Assembly: GCF_050908995.1 (NCBI RefSeq)
Contig: NC_135123.1
Span: 17,236,001 to 17,300,000, forward strand
Length of the DNA stretch: 64,000 nt
Origin: Andrena cerasifolii
Taxonomy: Eukaryota; Arthropoda; Insecta; Hymenoptera; Andrenidae
Direction: 5' to 3'
Shown: positions 13,384-24,076 of the stretch, piece after piece
How positions within the stretch are numbered: the first letter of the stretch is position 1
How the letters are laid out: every line of letters begins with the position of its first letter
Program-made: the position numbers and the translations under genes
Notes under the pieces: generated by a model
The model's database searches: none
Told to the model about the DNA's origin: nothing
The model's input: only the letters and a program-made list of their open reading frames with translations

Positions 13384-16300
13384 CATGAGATACATAAATA
13401 AAATGTAGTAGATATATATTCGTTACATGTTACATCGCAACCGATTTAGCAGGATCAAAAAATGTTGGCAAGAATTCTGAAATACGAGAGCTTCGTTCGG
13501 TGTGCACGCACAAGATTTTAAGCCGAATTATAGTCTCTTTACGTATCCCTGTCTACCTATCGTCCATCCACCGTGAAGAACTGCGGACAGCCCTATCGAA
13601 AGAGAACAGTTCGAGTAATATAAATCCGATTTTTCAATACTTCTAAATGGGAAGCCCGCAGGCACGGCCACTGCTCTAGTGCAGGGTTTCCCAAACTTTT
13701 TCCGCAATGGAACACTTCGCAAATCCTTTAACGGAATACTTTAAAATATTTTAACGGAACACTTGGCTTATTTTTTAAGTTGAGTAATTCCTACTTAATA
13801 GAAGATCTTTAAATATGTTGCAGTGTATAAAACCTTTCGAAATTCTCGCGGAACACCTACTCAGGTTCAGCGGAACATAGTTTGGGAAACCCTGCTCTAG
13901 TGCAATAAAATTAAGCTGGTATACATGTTACGGTTGTGTCTGGCTATCGTTGCAAGTGGTTGCTGACATCATTCATCTAAATGATCAGCGTAGCAAGTGC
14001 TTCTACGTCTGATTGTGAATCCATACTTTAACTAACTTCTTGGGGAACAAACCTACGCGCAACGCCCGTTACCATCGTGCATCGTAGCTTCGTACCGGTG
14101 CAAACCGCAGTGGCTGCAACCAGTCCATCTGTCTTTCTTGCTGCCAGCGATCGCGACGAGCGCGGCCGAGTTTCCTTTTCCAGCCAACCTAATTGCACTT
14201 CTGCCGTTTTGCCTAATTGTCTACTTCAATGTATTTATGCAGCGCACTTATGCTGACAACCCGATAAAGATAACGAGTGTCGTAGTTGAGGCATTCGATC
14301 AAAACGGAATCTACGAACGCAACCTTTCACCTTTGGAAAAGCTCTCTCCCCTGTTACGCGCGTAACCATGGGGCTCGGGGAAGTCCAACGCGCAAACCAG
14401 CGATCCCACTTAATTCGAGCCCACGGAAATTGCGACCGATGGTATTTCAGCAGCAACTTTCTGCTTCGAATTGCCGCAATTGCGTGGGTGCGTAGCGTTG
14501 CATTGCGTCACGAATTTCGAATTGCCGGTATCTTCCGTTACCTGATTACTAACGGCTGGGCAAACTACTTTGTTGCACGAGAACGAATAACTTAATCACC
14601 GACCTATATTATAAATGCACGATAAAGTGCAGCGAAATATTCCGTTTCATCGTGTTCCCAAGACTAGCATGAAAACGAATGCCGCTTATTGTTAGCTTAA
14701 AAACAACGCATAGATGCGCCTCGAAGCGAAACAATTCCAACAATTTTACTTCCCCGCGAATTAGTACCTACCTCTGGACAACTGTTCTCTTTCGTTATCG
14801 CCTTAAAACCAAAACTTGAACAAATAATCACACCGATTACCGGCGAGGCGAGAAGCCACAGGAAATACTTGCTGCGATAATTGAAATTTTAAAACACAAA
14901 TCCCCTGTAGAATCACGCTAATAAACGAGATACGACGTTTTCCGTTGATGTAGAAAAGGAACCTCCGTTTCGAGAAGAAGCGGCAACTATCGGTATGCAA
15001 TCTTCTGATTTTGTCGAGCGGCGGCAAAAGGAGAAACATCTCCAGCGATATTACCGAGCAGAAACCTAACCCAGACCATCATCGGTGTAGTTTAGAAAAA
15101 AATCAAATACGTAGTCGCTAATCGGTACTCGGCCAAATCATTGAAAGAAGAAGAAGAAGATGAAGCGGCGATGACAAAGGAAAAGGAGAACTTGATAGTA
15201 TAAGCGAGGAGTATCTATCTAATGGTAGGTACAAGGATTTCGCGCGCAACGCGCGTCGCGTCGTGTCGCTCATGAGAATCGAAATTGTAACAGAGAAAGT
15301 CAAACATCCGTGGCCCGTTCTTCATTTGCCAACGGAAAAGCTGGAAAACCGAGTCTTGCTCCAACTTCTTTCAACTACGTACTAAAGATCAGCCAAACTA
15401 AAATATCCACGTGTACTTACTTCCGCGAAGAACTCTGTCATGAAGTCATCTTGCCCGCCAACGTTGACGGACACATCGTCCGCCACGTCATCGTCGTCCG
15501 ACTGGGCCTGAAAACCAATAAATCCATCATTATTAATCAATCCATCTTTGCTCACAGACAAATGCTTAAATTTATTTAATTATCACATTAGCAGTAAGGG
15601 AGACCGGAGCTGGCTCTCTCAAGCGGTAGGTTGACTAATTGTTAATAACTTTACATCGACATATGCTCCACCGCGGACAGATTCACTGTGGAAACTTAGA
15701 AAGAAGTCGCATCTACTGTGCCAGGCATTTAAATGCCCGACCCCGCGATCGCACGTTTTTTAACAGTTATCAGCGTTTATTGAAATATTGACGTAAGTAA
15801 ATATTTTTTCTTAAAGATTTTATTTTTTCACGCTCTATATAGTTGCAATAGAATAAATGTAAAGGGGCTATTTTAAAATTGGATTATTAGACAATCTATG
15901 GACATAGTATTTTTGTTTAAACATAAATAATTGAAGTCAAAATGATCGGTCGGGGCAGGTTGACTAATAACGTTAATAAGGTTTAAATTATTATTTTGTT
16001 ATTCAGAAAGCGATTTTTATTTTTTGTTTAAATCTCACTATGTTATAAATATATTATAATTCATGTTTAAGTTGAAAAAGTGTTCAGTTTATTATTAAAG
16101 TATGAAAGAAACAAATTAATATTTTATAACGAAACAACTCTTGTGACATTGCGTTACTTTTATTACTAATAACATTTTCTTGATTGTACCCCATACTGCA
16201 AGTCAACCAACCCCGATCATGGGGCTGGTTGAACAGCATGGAAGGTGTTATAAAAACATTGAAATACCATAATTGTTGTCACATTGAGTCAGCTTTAATA

Positions 16301-19300
16301 ATTTAATCAAATAGCCAAATGTATGCCCTACCGCGTATACTAACCGGTTTAATGATATTTCGTCCACATAATTTATTGAAAATCAAAAACTGAAAAACTG
16401 GCCTACCAGCCCCGGTCTCCCCTACGTCGTGTTTACCTAACGTACCTATACGAAATACAAAACGATAATCGATATTGTCGGCAAATCGACATTACCAACT
16501 TGGTGCGCGCCGCAATATACCTGCTATACTTCGCTCTGTCATAACGAAATTGTGCTACTTGTGCGAATATGGGTGACAAAGTTTTGCAGTGGCTATATAT
16601 ATCTAAGTTGAGATATCGATCGAGCGCTCCTATTGTAACATATTGCACGTGTAACTGATGTCTCATCTCTACGCCCGATATCTGCAAACTTACATGAACA
16701 CATAAACAAGAAACGCGCCTATCCTCGCTACCTTTACTTTCTATAAAGAATTCGCTACTCGCGAACATTGATACATATTCCGTTATACGAAACAGTGGTT
16801 TTTATGTTCCTAATGTTCTTCTTCATTTGTCGAAGAAGCTTGTGAAAATCGAAAACCAAGGAGACTCATTGGTCGTAAAGAAACATTCAAGACGCAATTA
16901 ACGAGGAGGGATAACGACCCGAGCAGTGTAGTACGAGGTACACTCGATCGATACTCGACACTCGCGAGTACGATCAACGAAATGTCCCATATACATATGT
17001 ATGTATCTGCACATACGCATCGCGTCGCATAAACGGTGAACGAAATAGAGATTAGGTTCGTTAGAGAACAACGCATAATCGATTACTTCCATTTTACCGA
17101 ACGAAGCTGCGTAGCGCGTATCCAACTTCGTCTCCCATTTAGGGCCATTATATTTCGCTACACCCACCGATAGTAGAATCGCGGACCAAGTGCGACCAAC
17201 GCCCGCAACGTTCTTACCACGAATAGACACCCTCTCGAAGCAAGTCTTTCCGAACTCGCAATTTTAATCGGCCACACGAATATTCCTCTACCTAGCCATT
17301 ATTCATCGACCTCTCTCCCTGCCAGCCTTTTGTTCCTACCTCCTTAACCTACCTACTTAACCACCTATCGAAATGCCGAACAAGCGAAATTCCCTACCTA
17401 TTTAACATCGTCGACCGATCGTCCGTCGCGCGTACCAACCAGCCAAACCCTTAAACCAGGAATTGCATTCGTTCTCGAACGTCCTACGTTCCGGCTTCAT
17501 CGAAAGCTTCAAGAGCCGTCGTTACCCCGGTTGTTAGCGCGAATCTTGGCTTATACATATGTACATGTTAAACCTTAAGGATAGCATCTACTCTTTTCGA
17601 ATATTTTCTTTCTTTCCTTGCTACCGAATTCCTAGAAATTTGCTTATGCTACAATATGCTATGTGCACAGTAAGGAATTATAAGTGAAAAGAGAAAATAG
17701 ATGAGGGGATGTCCCCAGAAAATGAAGTTTGTTAGGTTTACTTAAGCATTTTTTTATTAGCAAAACACTGAAGCAGAACCTGAAGGGGGGCAGGGGTGGG
17801 CGCTTTCCTCCCCTGACACAGGAAAAAATAAATTAATCGTTCCTCCAAAATTAAATTAATATATTACAAAGTAAAAATAAATTAAATTGTGAAATAATTT
17901 CGCATTACACGACCCCGGTTATATTGATTCCTACCTACGTATATAAATTGTAATAACAAAAATTGTTTCACTATTTATTGCCCCCCCCCCCCCCCCCCGA
18001 ATGAAATCCTAGCTACGCCCATGCTGAGAGTTATATGCTTATTATAAGATAATTAAACGTCCTATGCAGAAAACAGTTGTTGAATAAACATTATATATAA
18101 AATTGTGTTGGTGCGATAGTGATCTTTAGATTGCAATTGCTTACAGTCAGGGACAAAAAGATAGGGCACCCAATAATGTGTCAATTGTTATTTAATATGC
18201 ACGTAAATTAAGTTTACATTTGTAACATAAATAAGTATACATCGTTTTGCACCGTGTTTGTTCAGATGGTCCAATTGGTTAAATTAAAATGTTGGCATAT
18301 ACAGCTCTCGCAAGATCCGCCCAAATATTTTCAATAATCTTGGGATCGGGCGATCTTGCTGGTCAGTCTAGAATTTTAATTGTTTCACTTGCGAAAAATG
18401 CGTTGACTATATTGGCTGTGCGAACGGAGGCATTGTCATGCCGAAAGATGAATTTATTTCCTGCAATTCTTGTAGCACGTTTGTTGATTTGCTCCTTAAT
18501 CAGATTCAAATATTTTTCGCTATTCATGTTGCCACTAATAAAATTGATATCTGTTTTGACATGGTAACCTATACCGGCCTAAATCATAACTCCACCACCA
18601 CCCATTTGACGACGGCTTAATAATTGAGGTTCTTTTCTCAAATCATGATAGTAGTAAGCAAAAACATGAGGTCCATCCAAATGAAATTTCTTTTCATCGG
18701 TAAATTTTATTTTGCGCCACTTTTTCTTCAGCTATGTAGTTTTTCCACAAATATGTTTTTCCACAAATACCAAACGAACACTTTTATGCTGCTCTGATAG
18801 GAACACAGGCTTTCGCTGCAATTTTTTTCGTTTTACGTGTTTACACAGTCGTAAAACTCGTCGAACATTTTTTACTTATGTTTTAACACCAGCTTCGCAC
18901 GTGGCGTTAGAGCAGGAAGGCAACCTGAACTCTTTTTACTAATTAATAGTACATATTTGTTAATTGCGTGTAAATTTGCAGCTTTTACCTTAACCGTGTG
19001 ACGTTAAGAAGTGCAAATGAGTTAACGCTTATCAACGCATGTGTACTATATAATCTTCCGATTACACGAGCCGCCGATCGCCTGGCCCATTACGTTGCCA
19101 GCGCGCAACAGCGCAGGCCAGACGATGTTTGGCACGAGGAGAGGCGGACGAGCCGCCTCCTGGACCAACGAACAGCTACATGATGCCCTCGTGGCCATTG
19201 AACGAGGGCACATGTCGACGGCGGACGCCGCGACGCACTTCCACATCCCCCGAAGTTGCCTCTACGAACAGGCATGTAGGAGGGGGATCTATGACCGACG

Positions 19301-22300
19301 TGGAGGTCGTCGGAGGCCGTAAACATCCGTCAGGTAAACTGTTTAGTTTCATTACTAATTATTGTACTAATCTATGGCTGATTATAACACCAATTAATTA
19401 CGAAGTATGTGCTCTTTTAGATGATTCAGGAGGCTCGTGGTGGTTTTAAGTGGGTAAACTTGCGGGTCCGACATTATTCCTAAGTGGGACATGCAAGGAG
19501 TCCCATACTACCCGGCACGCATCTCGCCGGGTGTGCGTAATGCATTTTCCCCACGTAAAAAAAAAAAATTGGCAGTGCCGGCTGACTCTTGATGAGTGGG
19601 GGAAATACCCCGCGGTAAAGCACCATTCACGAGCCTGGAGAAGCGTAACTTTGATACGAGGAGTCGCTGCCTTCCACAGACATCAACGCTGGAGCAACAT
19701 CGCGTGTACATTATGCTACGATCAACAAATTATATCCATTGTAAACGCATATGTGTATAAGTAGTATCCCCATAAAAAACTAAAAAAAATATACAACAAA
19801 ATTACGCCAAGTACATGAAAACGTCGAGGACGGAAAAGAATATTATCAAATAAATCACAAAAAATAGAAGATAACAATAAGTACAATAATAAAAAAAAAG
19901 ATGTTAAATCAAAATGAGCTGCAAGTTCTGCTCGCGGGCTTTCAGATAATTTGTTAATTTAAAACTCTGAGAATATGAGTACATTTTCATTATATTCTGT
20001 TTTTAAATAATTCTTATTCATCGACACCTGGACCTTGCCTGGCCACGCCAAATATTTGACTGAAAGCACCTTTATGTAATTGCAGCTCATTTTGATTTCA
20101 CATCTTTTTTTTATTTTGTAATTATTATTATCTTCTATTTTTTGTGATTTATTTGATTTCATGTACTTGGCGTAATTTTTTTACTTTGTTTTTTAAGTTT
20201 TTTTATGGGGATTGTATTGTCACGTCGGAGCTACGTATACGTGTTGAAAATTTCAAGTCGATCGGCCATATGGAAATGGGTCAAAATTAGCTAACAAGAT
20301 TTCATCCTCACAAACTAACTAACGAACTAACGAACTCACAAGTGAAGCTAAATAGAAGCTTGTAAAAAGAGACCGAATTGCTTCGTGTCTGGACTCATTT
20401 TCGTCGACATGCATTCACCAATCCATGGGTGGTAACATTGAAACACTCTCATCAAGGTGTAATGAGAAATATGAACATTTTCATATTCAGTACTGGATGA
20501 CTCAAGCCGCCGTCGACCGAGGGTCTCCCGCTGCTTCGCTATTTCACTCGCACTCGGTTCACATCGACCAGTCTCCTGCCAAGTGGTTCGAGCCAGGGCT
20601 CTGATAAGGATGAATTTATTTGGGAAACAAGAGTCGCGTCATTCGTGACACCTACTCGCGAACAGATATGCATATGTACGAGAAGAAGCGATGCAATTGC
20701 CCGATGACTTGACGCAACATATCAATAGGTAAATGCATGAAACTCTGCGATCAAGAATTCCGAACCAAGTGGTGCATATATAAGAACTGACGAAATTCAA
20801 CAATAGTTGATCGTCAATTTTACAATTAAAATTTCATTCGACGTGAAATCAAGTTTGTAAGCAAAGTCTTTCTCGATTTAAGTTCTGTAGAAGGCTGACT
20901 TTCCTCTGTCATAGAAAGTCCCCTCTTGTCCTTCGCGCTCGCAATCATGAGACCCGCTGAGTTTCGTGGGCTTGGGCCCTCGAAACCAGCTGGGCCATAC
21001 AATTTTGCGCAGTTAGCAGTGACGAATCTGCAGTTCTGCACTTCTAATCAGATCTTTGCGAAAGTGACGTCCATCGATTCCTCGTGTTTTCTCGATCAAA
21101 TTGGCCCCCAAAATTATATAATTCGGACCATAATTAAGGAAATTACCTGAAAAAATTGCAGAATTGAAAGCCTGTTTCGTTAAAAATAGTCATATTTAAT
21201 TTATTTTCTGTCAATTTAACCGTGAGAATGCCAGGAATCCATTGGTGTCACTTTCATATTGATACGATGAAAAATAAAGAAATTCTGTTTCTGTATAATC
21301 GAGCAACGGCGATCTCGCGCGGCTCGGACCGCAAAAGTTCTCGCCTAACTCCAACCAATACTAATATGAATGCGTTGTGTCGGATTAAGTCAACAGAATT
21401 ACTAAAAGTTTTTTTTTTTAATATTTCAGAAACTAATAAATACCCGAAGCTAGAATTTTAGATTCAACCCTCCCTCAAACCTCGCGTCGATCGGCCACTG
21501 GGGCCATTCGGAAGTATATACTTTTATTTAAATAATGCCCATCTCAGCGTAGGACCGTAAAGGATTACAAAAAAGGTCAGAGAGTCAAGTGTTGACTGAT
21601 TTGGAGACTTTTCCTTATTATATGTTTTATAGAATAGTCGGAGAATAAAAAAGAGTAATAATAAGAGCAATAATTTCAAATAATTGTTGTAACTTCACCA
21701 CATTCTCAAAATATGATATCAGTAAATCACTACTTCCAGTAATAGTAAAAAAGCTTCAATCTCTCGTTTTTTTATTTTAAATAATGTGGCCATATAATTA
21801 TAATATAAATTCGGCGATTTCAAGCGATATGTGTGTGTCACGGCCAAAATGTTAATTTAGTAAATCGTATAGAGTTCCCAGTATGTAGTTCCTAGTCAAT
21901 GCACGAAAATACATGCATTGACTGCATCACGCTTTTACCGTGGCACTGGCATACATACTTATGTATCAAGCTACCTAACGCTTCAGTTTTGCTATGATTC
22001 CACGTTGTTAGTCCTCCCGAGTAGGCGCCATCTCGTATCCACTACCTGAACTAAATTTGTCACGTGACTTGCTCTGTATTATCGTCAAAATGGCGGAACT
22101 CGTATTTGGGAATGCAGTCACGAGAATACGTTTTTCATCGTTATACGAGCAGATTTTGGGCTGAATAAAGGTTCATTCGAAAGAGGAAGGTTCAATGCAG
22201 CCCGCTCTGGTCATCGTTTGAGTCACAAAACTCTTTTAGTAACGTTTAGTGACCTACAAATACTTGGAATCTGCGAGTGTATTTTGTCGATTTTTTCTCT

Positions 22301-24076
22301 ACTTTGGACACTCATATTATTAGATATCAACACAATTTCGTTGAACCATGACCAGGGCGGGCTGCATTGAACCTTCCTCTTTCGAATGAGACCTCGCTCA
22401 GCCCAAAATCTGCTCATATAAGGACAAAAAACATATTCTCCTAAACCTATGTTTCGGGCCAGATTGCGTCGGTATACAGCGCGCTGCATTACCCGTGTCT
22501 ACCCCCTTAACGTTACAAGATGCGTCTCTACGAATAATTATTACTCATACCTACGAATCGGGAACTCTGTAGCGTTTCTATCACGCGACTTGCGACTTGC
22601 GACAGAGCCTTGACGAGACCAGTAGGAAAGGAACATTTCTGCAACATTGAGGACGTTTGCACAGCAGACAAACAATCGCGGAATAATCCAAATACAAATA
22701 GGCGGCAATTTAGTAATTTTCAAATAGATCCGAGCGAGCATGTTTGCGCTACGAAACGAATCTTAGTTGAGTCTTAACTTCCGCGATGTGTGACGAAGGA
22801 ATGAAATTTTAGTAAATGCATAGAGATTAAAATCCTTGAGATAAACGAGGACAGAATGAAAATCAGTCGCGATCAGTTAAAGCGAGCAATATTATCCCAA
22901 GGACTAATCGTTTCCATGGAAAATATTTAGTGCTGCCCAATTAATTCACCGAATGCATCAATGACAGAAAATTAAAAAAAAAACGGCACGCATCAAGTTC
23001 CAGATCTATGAGCGCGGCCAGATACGCTTAGAAGCAGAATTTTCATAAATGTCATTCGATGGCTGAGTCATCGACAGTGACACTCGCTCGCTATTCATAC
23101 GTATGATCGGTCGCCTAACTATCTGTCAAAGCTCGTAACATCAGTTCGCGATGCTCAAACAATGTTACTGTAGCTAAAGTAAATCTTCCCTGAGAATTCG
23201 TTTACGAGGACGCAGTTGTGCCGGCAACGGGAACTCTGTCATCGTTACGAAATAAACGATGACGAAAAACATATATTGGCAAACACCTGTCAGCCACAGG
23301 AGGCACTGAATTCGCACTCTTTCCTTTTCCCCTTAACCCCTTCCACTCATTCCAACGACGCCACCCTCCCACCCCACCCCCTCGCTCACTCTCTCTCTCT
23401 CTCTCGCTCTCTCTCTCCCGTACCCTGTCTCTCTCACTATATGTACATATCTTTCATTTTTCTCTCGAATTTCTCTCTATCTAACGTATCTATCTGTCTG
23501 CCTCTCTTCAACTACTCGACGTTTGACAGACAACGGCTGACACCTCGGAAACGCCTTTTCTCTGTTTTCCTCGGAAAACAGATACATCCGGGATCCGGGC
23601 TTGGATTCGATCGGTGACATGCATGGCACTTCGAACAGAAAAATTTATCCGATTTCACCGAAAATAATGGCAACGAGTTTACACGTCTACGCTGCTGTAA
23701 TAAACGCCAGTACTTTATACGTTAAAAGAATAATACGAAGCACGAAACTGGGAACGAAAGAGACAGAGACACAGAAAAATGTTACGACGAGTAGTGAGAC
23801 GAGACAAATTCAGAGAGAGAGAGAGAAAGTGCGCGTTTTAAGAGATGAAAAAGAAAATGGGAAAGAGAAAGAGGAAGAGAGACAGTTGGAGAAAAAAGAA
23901 AAGAGGGGAAATGCGAAGAGGCAGCGAGAAAGAGAGAGAGAAAAAAAGGAGGGCGAGGGAGAATTAACGAGCAGAAACTAAGCTGACTGTCGAGTGAATC
24001 GACTTGGTTTCTCGTCAAATATACGTAGCTAGTTGAGACTCACCGCGACGAGGGCTGCTAATCTATCCTTGGTCAT
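2001..24076 (-). CDS. Syx1A: Syntaxin 1A, t-SNARE (9 coding exons, three alternative last exons)
   Basis: Plasma-membrane Qa-SNARE that pairs with SNAP-25 and synaptobrevin to drive synaptic vesicle fusion. Minus-strand coding exons: 24044-24076 (start MTKDRLAALVA), 15421-15507 (acidic), 13155-13254, 9604-9678, 9143-9325, 8790-8863, 7313-7450, 7016-7126, then one of 4346-4429, 3249-3323 or 2001-2081. All junctions are GT-AG and phases join (two split codons give K and V, one gives T). Common part is 267 codons, so isoforms are 294, 291 or 293 aa, the usual length for the family. The N-terminal Habc bundle includes RIRKTQHSTLSRKFVEVM. The SNARE helix runs through TLADIEARH, ELHDMFMDMAMLVESQG and MIDRIEYHVEHAVDYVQ, ending at KYQSKARR just before the anchor. 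The first intron is about 8.5 kb and repeat-rich. 5' UTR exons were not located. Confidence 0.96.
2961..2999 (+). repeat. (CTTCCT)n microsatellite
   Basis: About five tandem TCTTCC hexamers in Syx1A intron/UTR sequence. Confidence 0.85.
3249..3323 (-). CDS. Syx1A: Syx1A alternative last exon, middle, second anchor
   Basis: Acceptor tttgtttacag, then KLMFIVICLTIAF followed by an isoleucine-rich membrane segment ending LVYAL and stop. 24 aa, phase 0, so it can replace either of the other two terminal exons after the KARR codon. Confidence 0.9.
   Translation of the reverse strand, partial: KLMFIVICLTIAFIILIIILVYAL
3545..3660 (+). repeat. GAC/GAT then GAA/GAAGA trinucleotide repeat
   Basis: Imperfect GAC/GAT triplets pass into AAGAAGATGAAG units. 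The poly-Asp/Glu and poly-Ser open frames over it are artefacts of the repeat. Confidence 0.8.
4346..4429 (-). CDS. Syx1A: Syx1A alternative last exon, proximal, third anchor
   Basis: Acceptor ctttctgtttccag, then KMILIIICVLISAVILISIL, ending GCLPGS and stop. 27 aa, phase 0. It lies closest to the SNARE-helix exon (7016-7126) and carries a membrane-proximal cysteine near its end. Confidence 0.9.
   Translation of the reverse strand, partial: KMILIIICVLISAVILISILIGCLPGS
5409..5819 (-). other. Candidate two-exon coding fragment, unidentified
   Basis: Minus-strand frame 5733-5819 reads ARQFELVDPVIETRGELIK and on to EEYRREV, with a strong donor (C|gtaagg). An acceptor cgcctgcag at 5579 opens 5409-5578, about 55 codons containing GRRKDNGKGKGNV, then a stop. 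Phases 1 and 2 join. The upstream acceptor is weak (tatgataag) and its phase does not match the Syx1A exon at 7016-7126. I do not recognise the protein. It could be the tail of a nested gene or chance. Confidence 0.28.
6468..6521 (+). repeat. (GA)n microsatellite
   Basis: GA dinucleotides with small interruptions, within the Syx1A terminal intron. Confidence 0.9.
7979..8345 (+). pseudogene. Possible degenerate transposon-associated ORF
   Basis: Two broken plus-strand frames in a Syx1A intron: a 32-codon frame from ATG 7981 ending ...REIEHFISQG, and downstream VNDTVERGVKLMEKYNQLL followed by a K/E-rich helix. The second resembles a motif I recall from repeated, probably transposon-derived insect proteins. 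Stops and frame breaks mean it is not functional. Confidence 0.35.
10233..11259. mobile_element. Tc1/mariner-type element (TA target site), interrupted
   Basis: Near-perfect terminal inverted repeats of about 26 bp (core GTCCAACAAGAGCGTGACCG on the left, one mismatch on the right) are flanked by TA on both sides (10231-10232 and 11260-11261). No transposase is readable, so it is non-autonomous. A second element is inserted inside it. The whole lies in the Syx1A intron between exons at 9604-9678 and 13155-13254. Confidence 0.75.
10398..11101. mobile_element. piggyBac-like foldback MITE, nested
   Basis: Terminal inverted repeats GGGGGGAGCCTGGTGTA (left) and its near complement GAGGGAGCCTGGTGTA (right, read inverted). 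A TTAA precedes the left end; the right flank reads TTCA and is probably mutated. Shares the run-of-G start and TTAA preference with the element at 30857-31533, so the two look related. No coding capacity seen. Confidence 0.6.
13336..13379 (+). repeat. (GA)n microsatellite
   Basis: About 20 GA units next to the Syx1A exon at 13155-13254. Confidence 0.9.
13682..13894. mobile_element. hAT-type MITE with 8-bp target duplication
   Basis: 213-bp element with terminal inverted repeats CAGGGTTTCCCAAAC / GTTTGGGAAACCCTG, a perfect 15-bp pair. It is flanked by an exact 8-bp direct repeat CTCTAGTG (13674-13681 and 13895-13902). The 8-bp duplication and CAGGG terminus are hallmarks of hAT non-autonomous elements. 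Confidence 0.92.
15597..16422. mobile_element. TA-flanked MITE with GGGAGACCGG ends
   Basis: Ends are AGGGAGACCGGAGCTGG and, inverted, GGGGAGACCGGGGCTGG, each bordered by TA. Interior is AT rich and repeats related subterminal motifs (GGGCAGGTTGACTAATAACG near 15953, GGGGCTGGTTGA near 16219). No transposase. TA duplication points to the Tc1/mariner/pogo superfamily. Confidence 0.72.
17981..17998 (+). repeat. Poly(C) run of 18
   Basis: Uninterrupted C homopolymer. Its length is likely unreliable in an assembly. Confidence 0.9.
18144..18945 (-). pseudogene. Dead Tc1-like transposase
   Basis: Minus-strand DDE transposase of the Tc1/Tc3 type in a Syx1A intron. Readable in order: VKNVRRVLRLCKHVKRKKLQ, SVRLVFVEKH, KWRKIKFTDEKKFHLDGP (first catalytic Asp), AYYYHDLRKEPQL, FRHDNASVRTANIV (second Asp), and SPDPKIIENIWADLARAVY (third acidic residue). 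Inactivated: stops replace the expected Trp codons in the GGGGVMI(W) and ILD(W)PA motifs, and frame breaks occur near 18740-18760 and 18870. The left end at 18144 has CAGTCAGGGACAAAAAGATA after TA, a typical inverted-repeat end. The matching end was not found. Confidence 0.82.
19125..19322 (+). CDS. Psq-type helix-turn-helix ORF (transposon-derived?)
   Basis: Single-exon frame of 65 codons from ATG 19125 (frame is open from 19041). It contains WTNEQLHDALVAIERGHMS, then TADAATHFHIPRSCLYE, the pattern of the pipsqueak/CENP-B N-terminal DNA-binding helix-turn-helix found in pogo transposases and BTB-psq regulators. A basic tail RRGGRRRP precedes the stop. It is markedly GC rich compared with its AT-rich flanks, so it arrived separately. 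It lies inside a Syx1A intron on the opposite strand. Either a truncated pogo-like ORF or an exon of an unseen gene. Confidence 0.5.
   Translation: MFGTRRGGRAASWTNEQLHDALVAIERGHMSTADAATHFHIPRSCLYEQACRRGIYDRRGGRRRP
19768..20210. mobile_element. Foldback element with about 175-bp arms
   Basis: Ends CCCCATAAAAAACT and AGTTTTTTTATGGGG. Arms 19768-19945 and 20035-20210 are inverted copies: ACGCCAAGTACATGA on the left answers TCATGTACTTGGCGT on the right, and GATTTATTTGAT-like and AAATCAAAATGAGCTGCA motifs also pair. The left arm has a small extra insertion (ACGTCGAGGACGG). No coding capacity. Confidence 0.82.
20214..20370 (+). repeat. Interspersed repeat tail
   Basis: Contains TTTCAAGTCGATCGG, tandem ACTAACGA units and CTCACAAGTGAAGC, a type of 3' end common to dispersed insect repeats. 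A related GTCGATCGGCCACTGG string occurs at 21486. Class not determined. Confidence 0.4.
22130..22432. repeat. Imperfect 300-bp inverted repeat
   Basis: Left arm about 22130-22213 contains GAAAGAGGAAGGTTCAATGC and GAGCAGATTTTGGGCTGA. The right arm (22344-22432) carries both inverted. Likely a small foldback MITE in Syx1A intron 1. Confidence 0.75.
23384..23436 (+). repeat. CT-rich microsatellite
   Basis: CTCT runs with short interruptions. A GA-rich tract of opposite sense follows at about 23811-23950. Confidence 0.85.
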
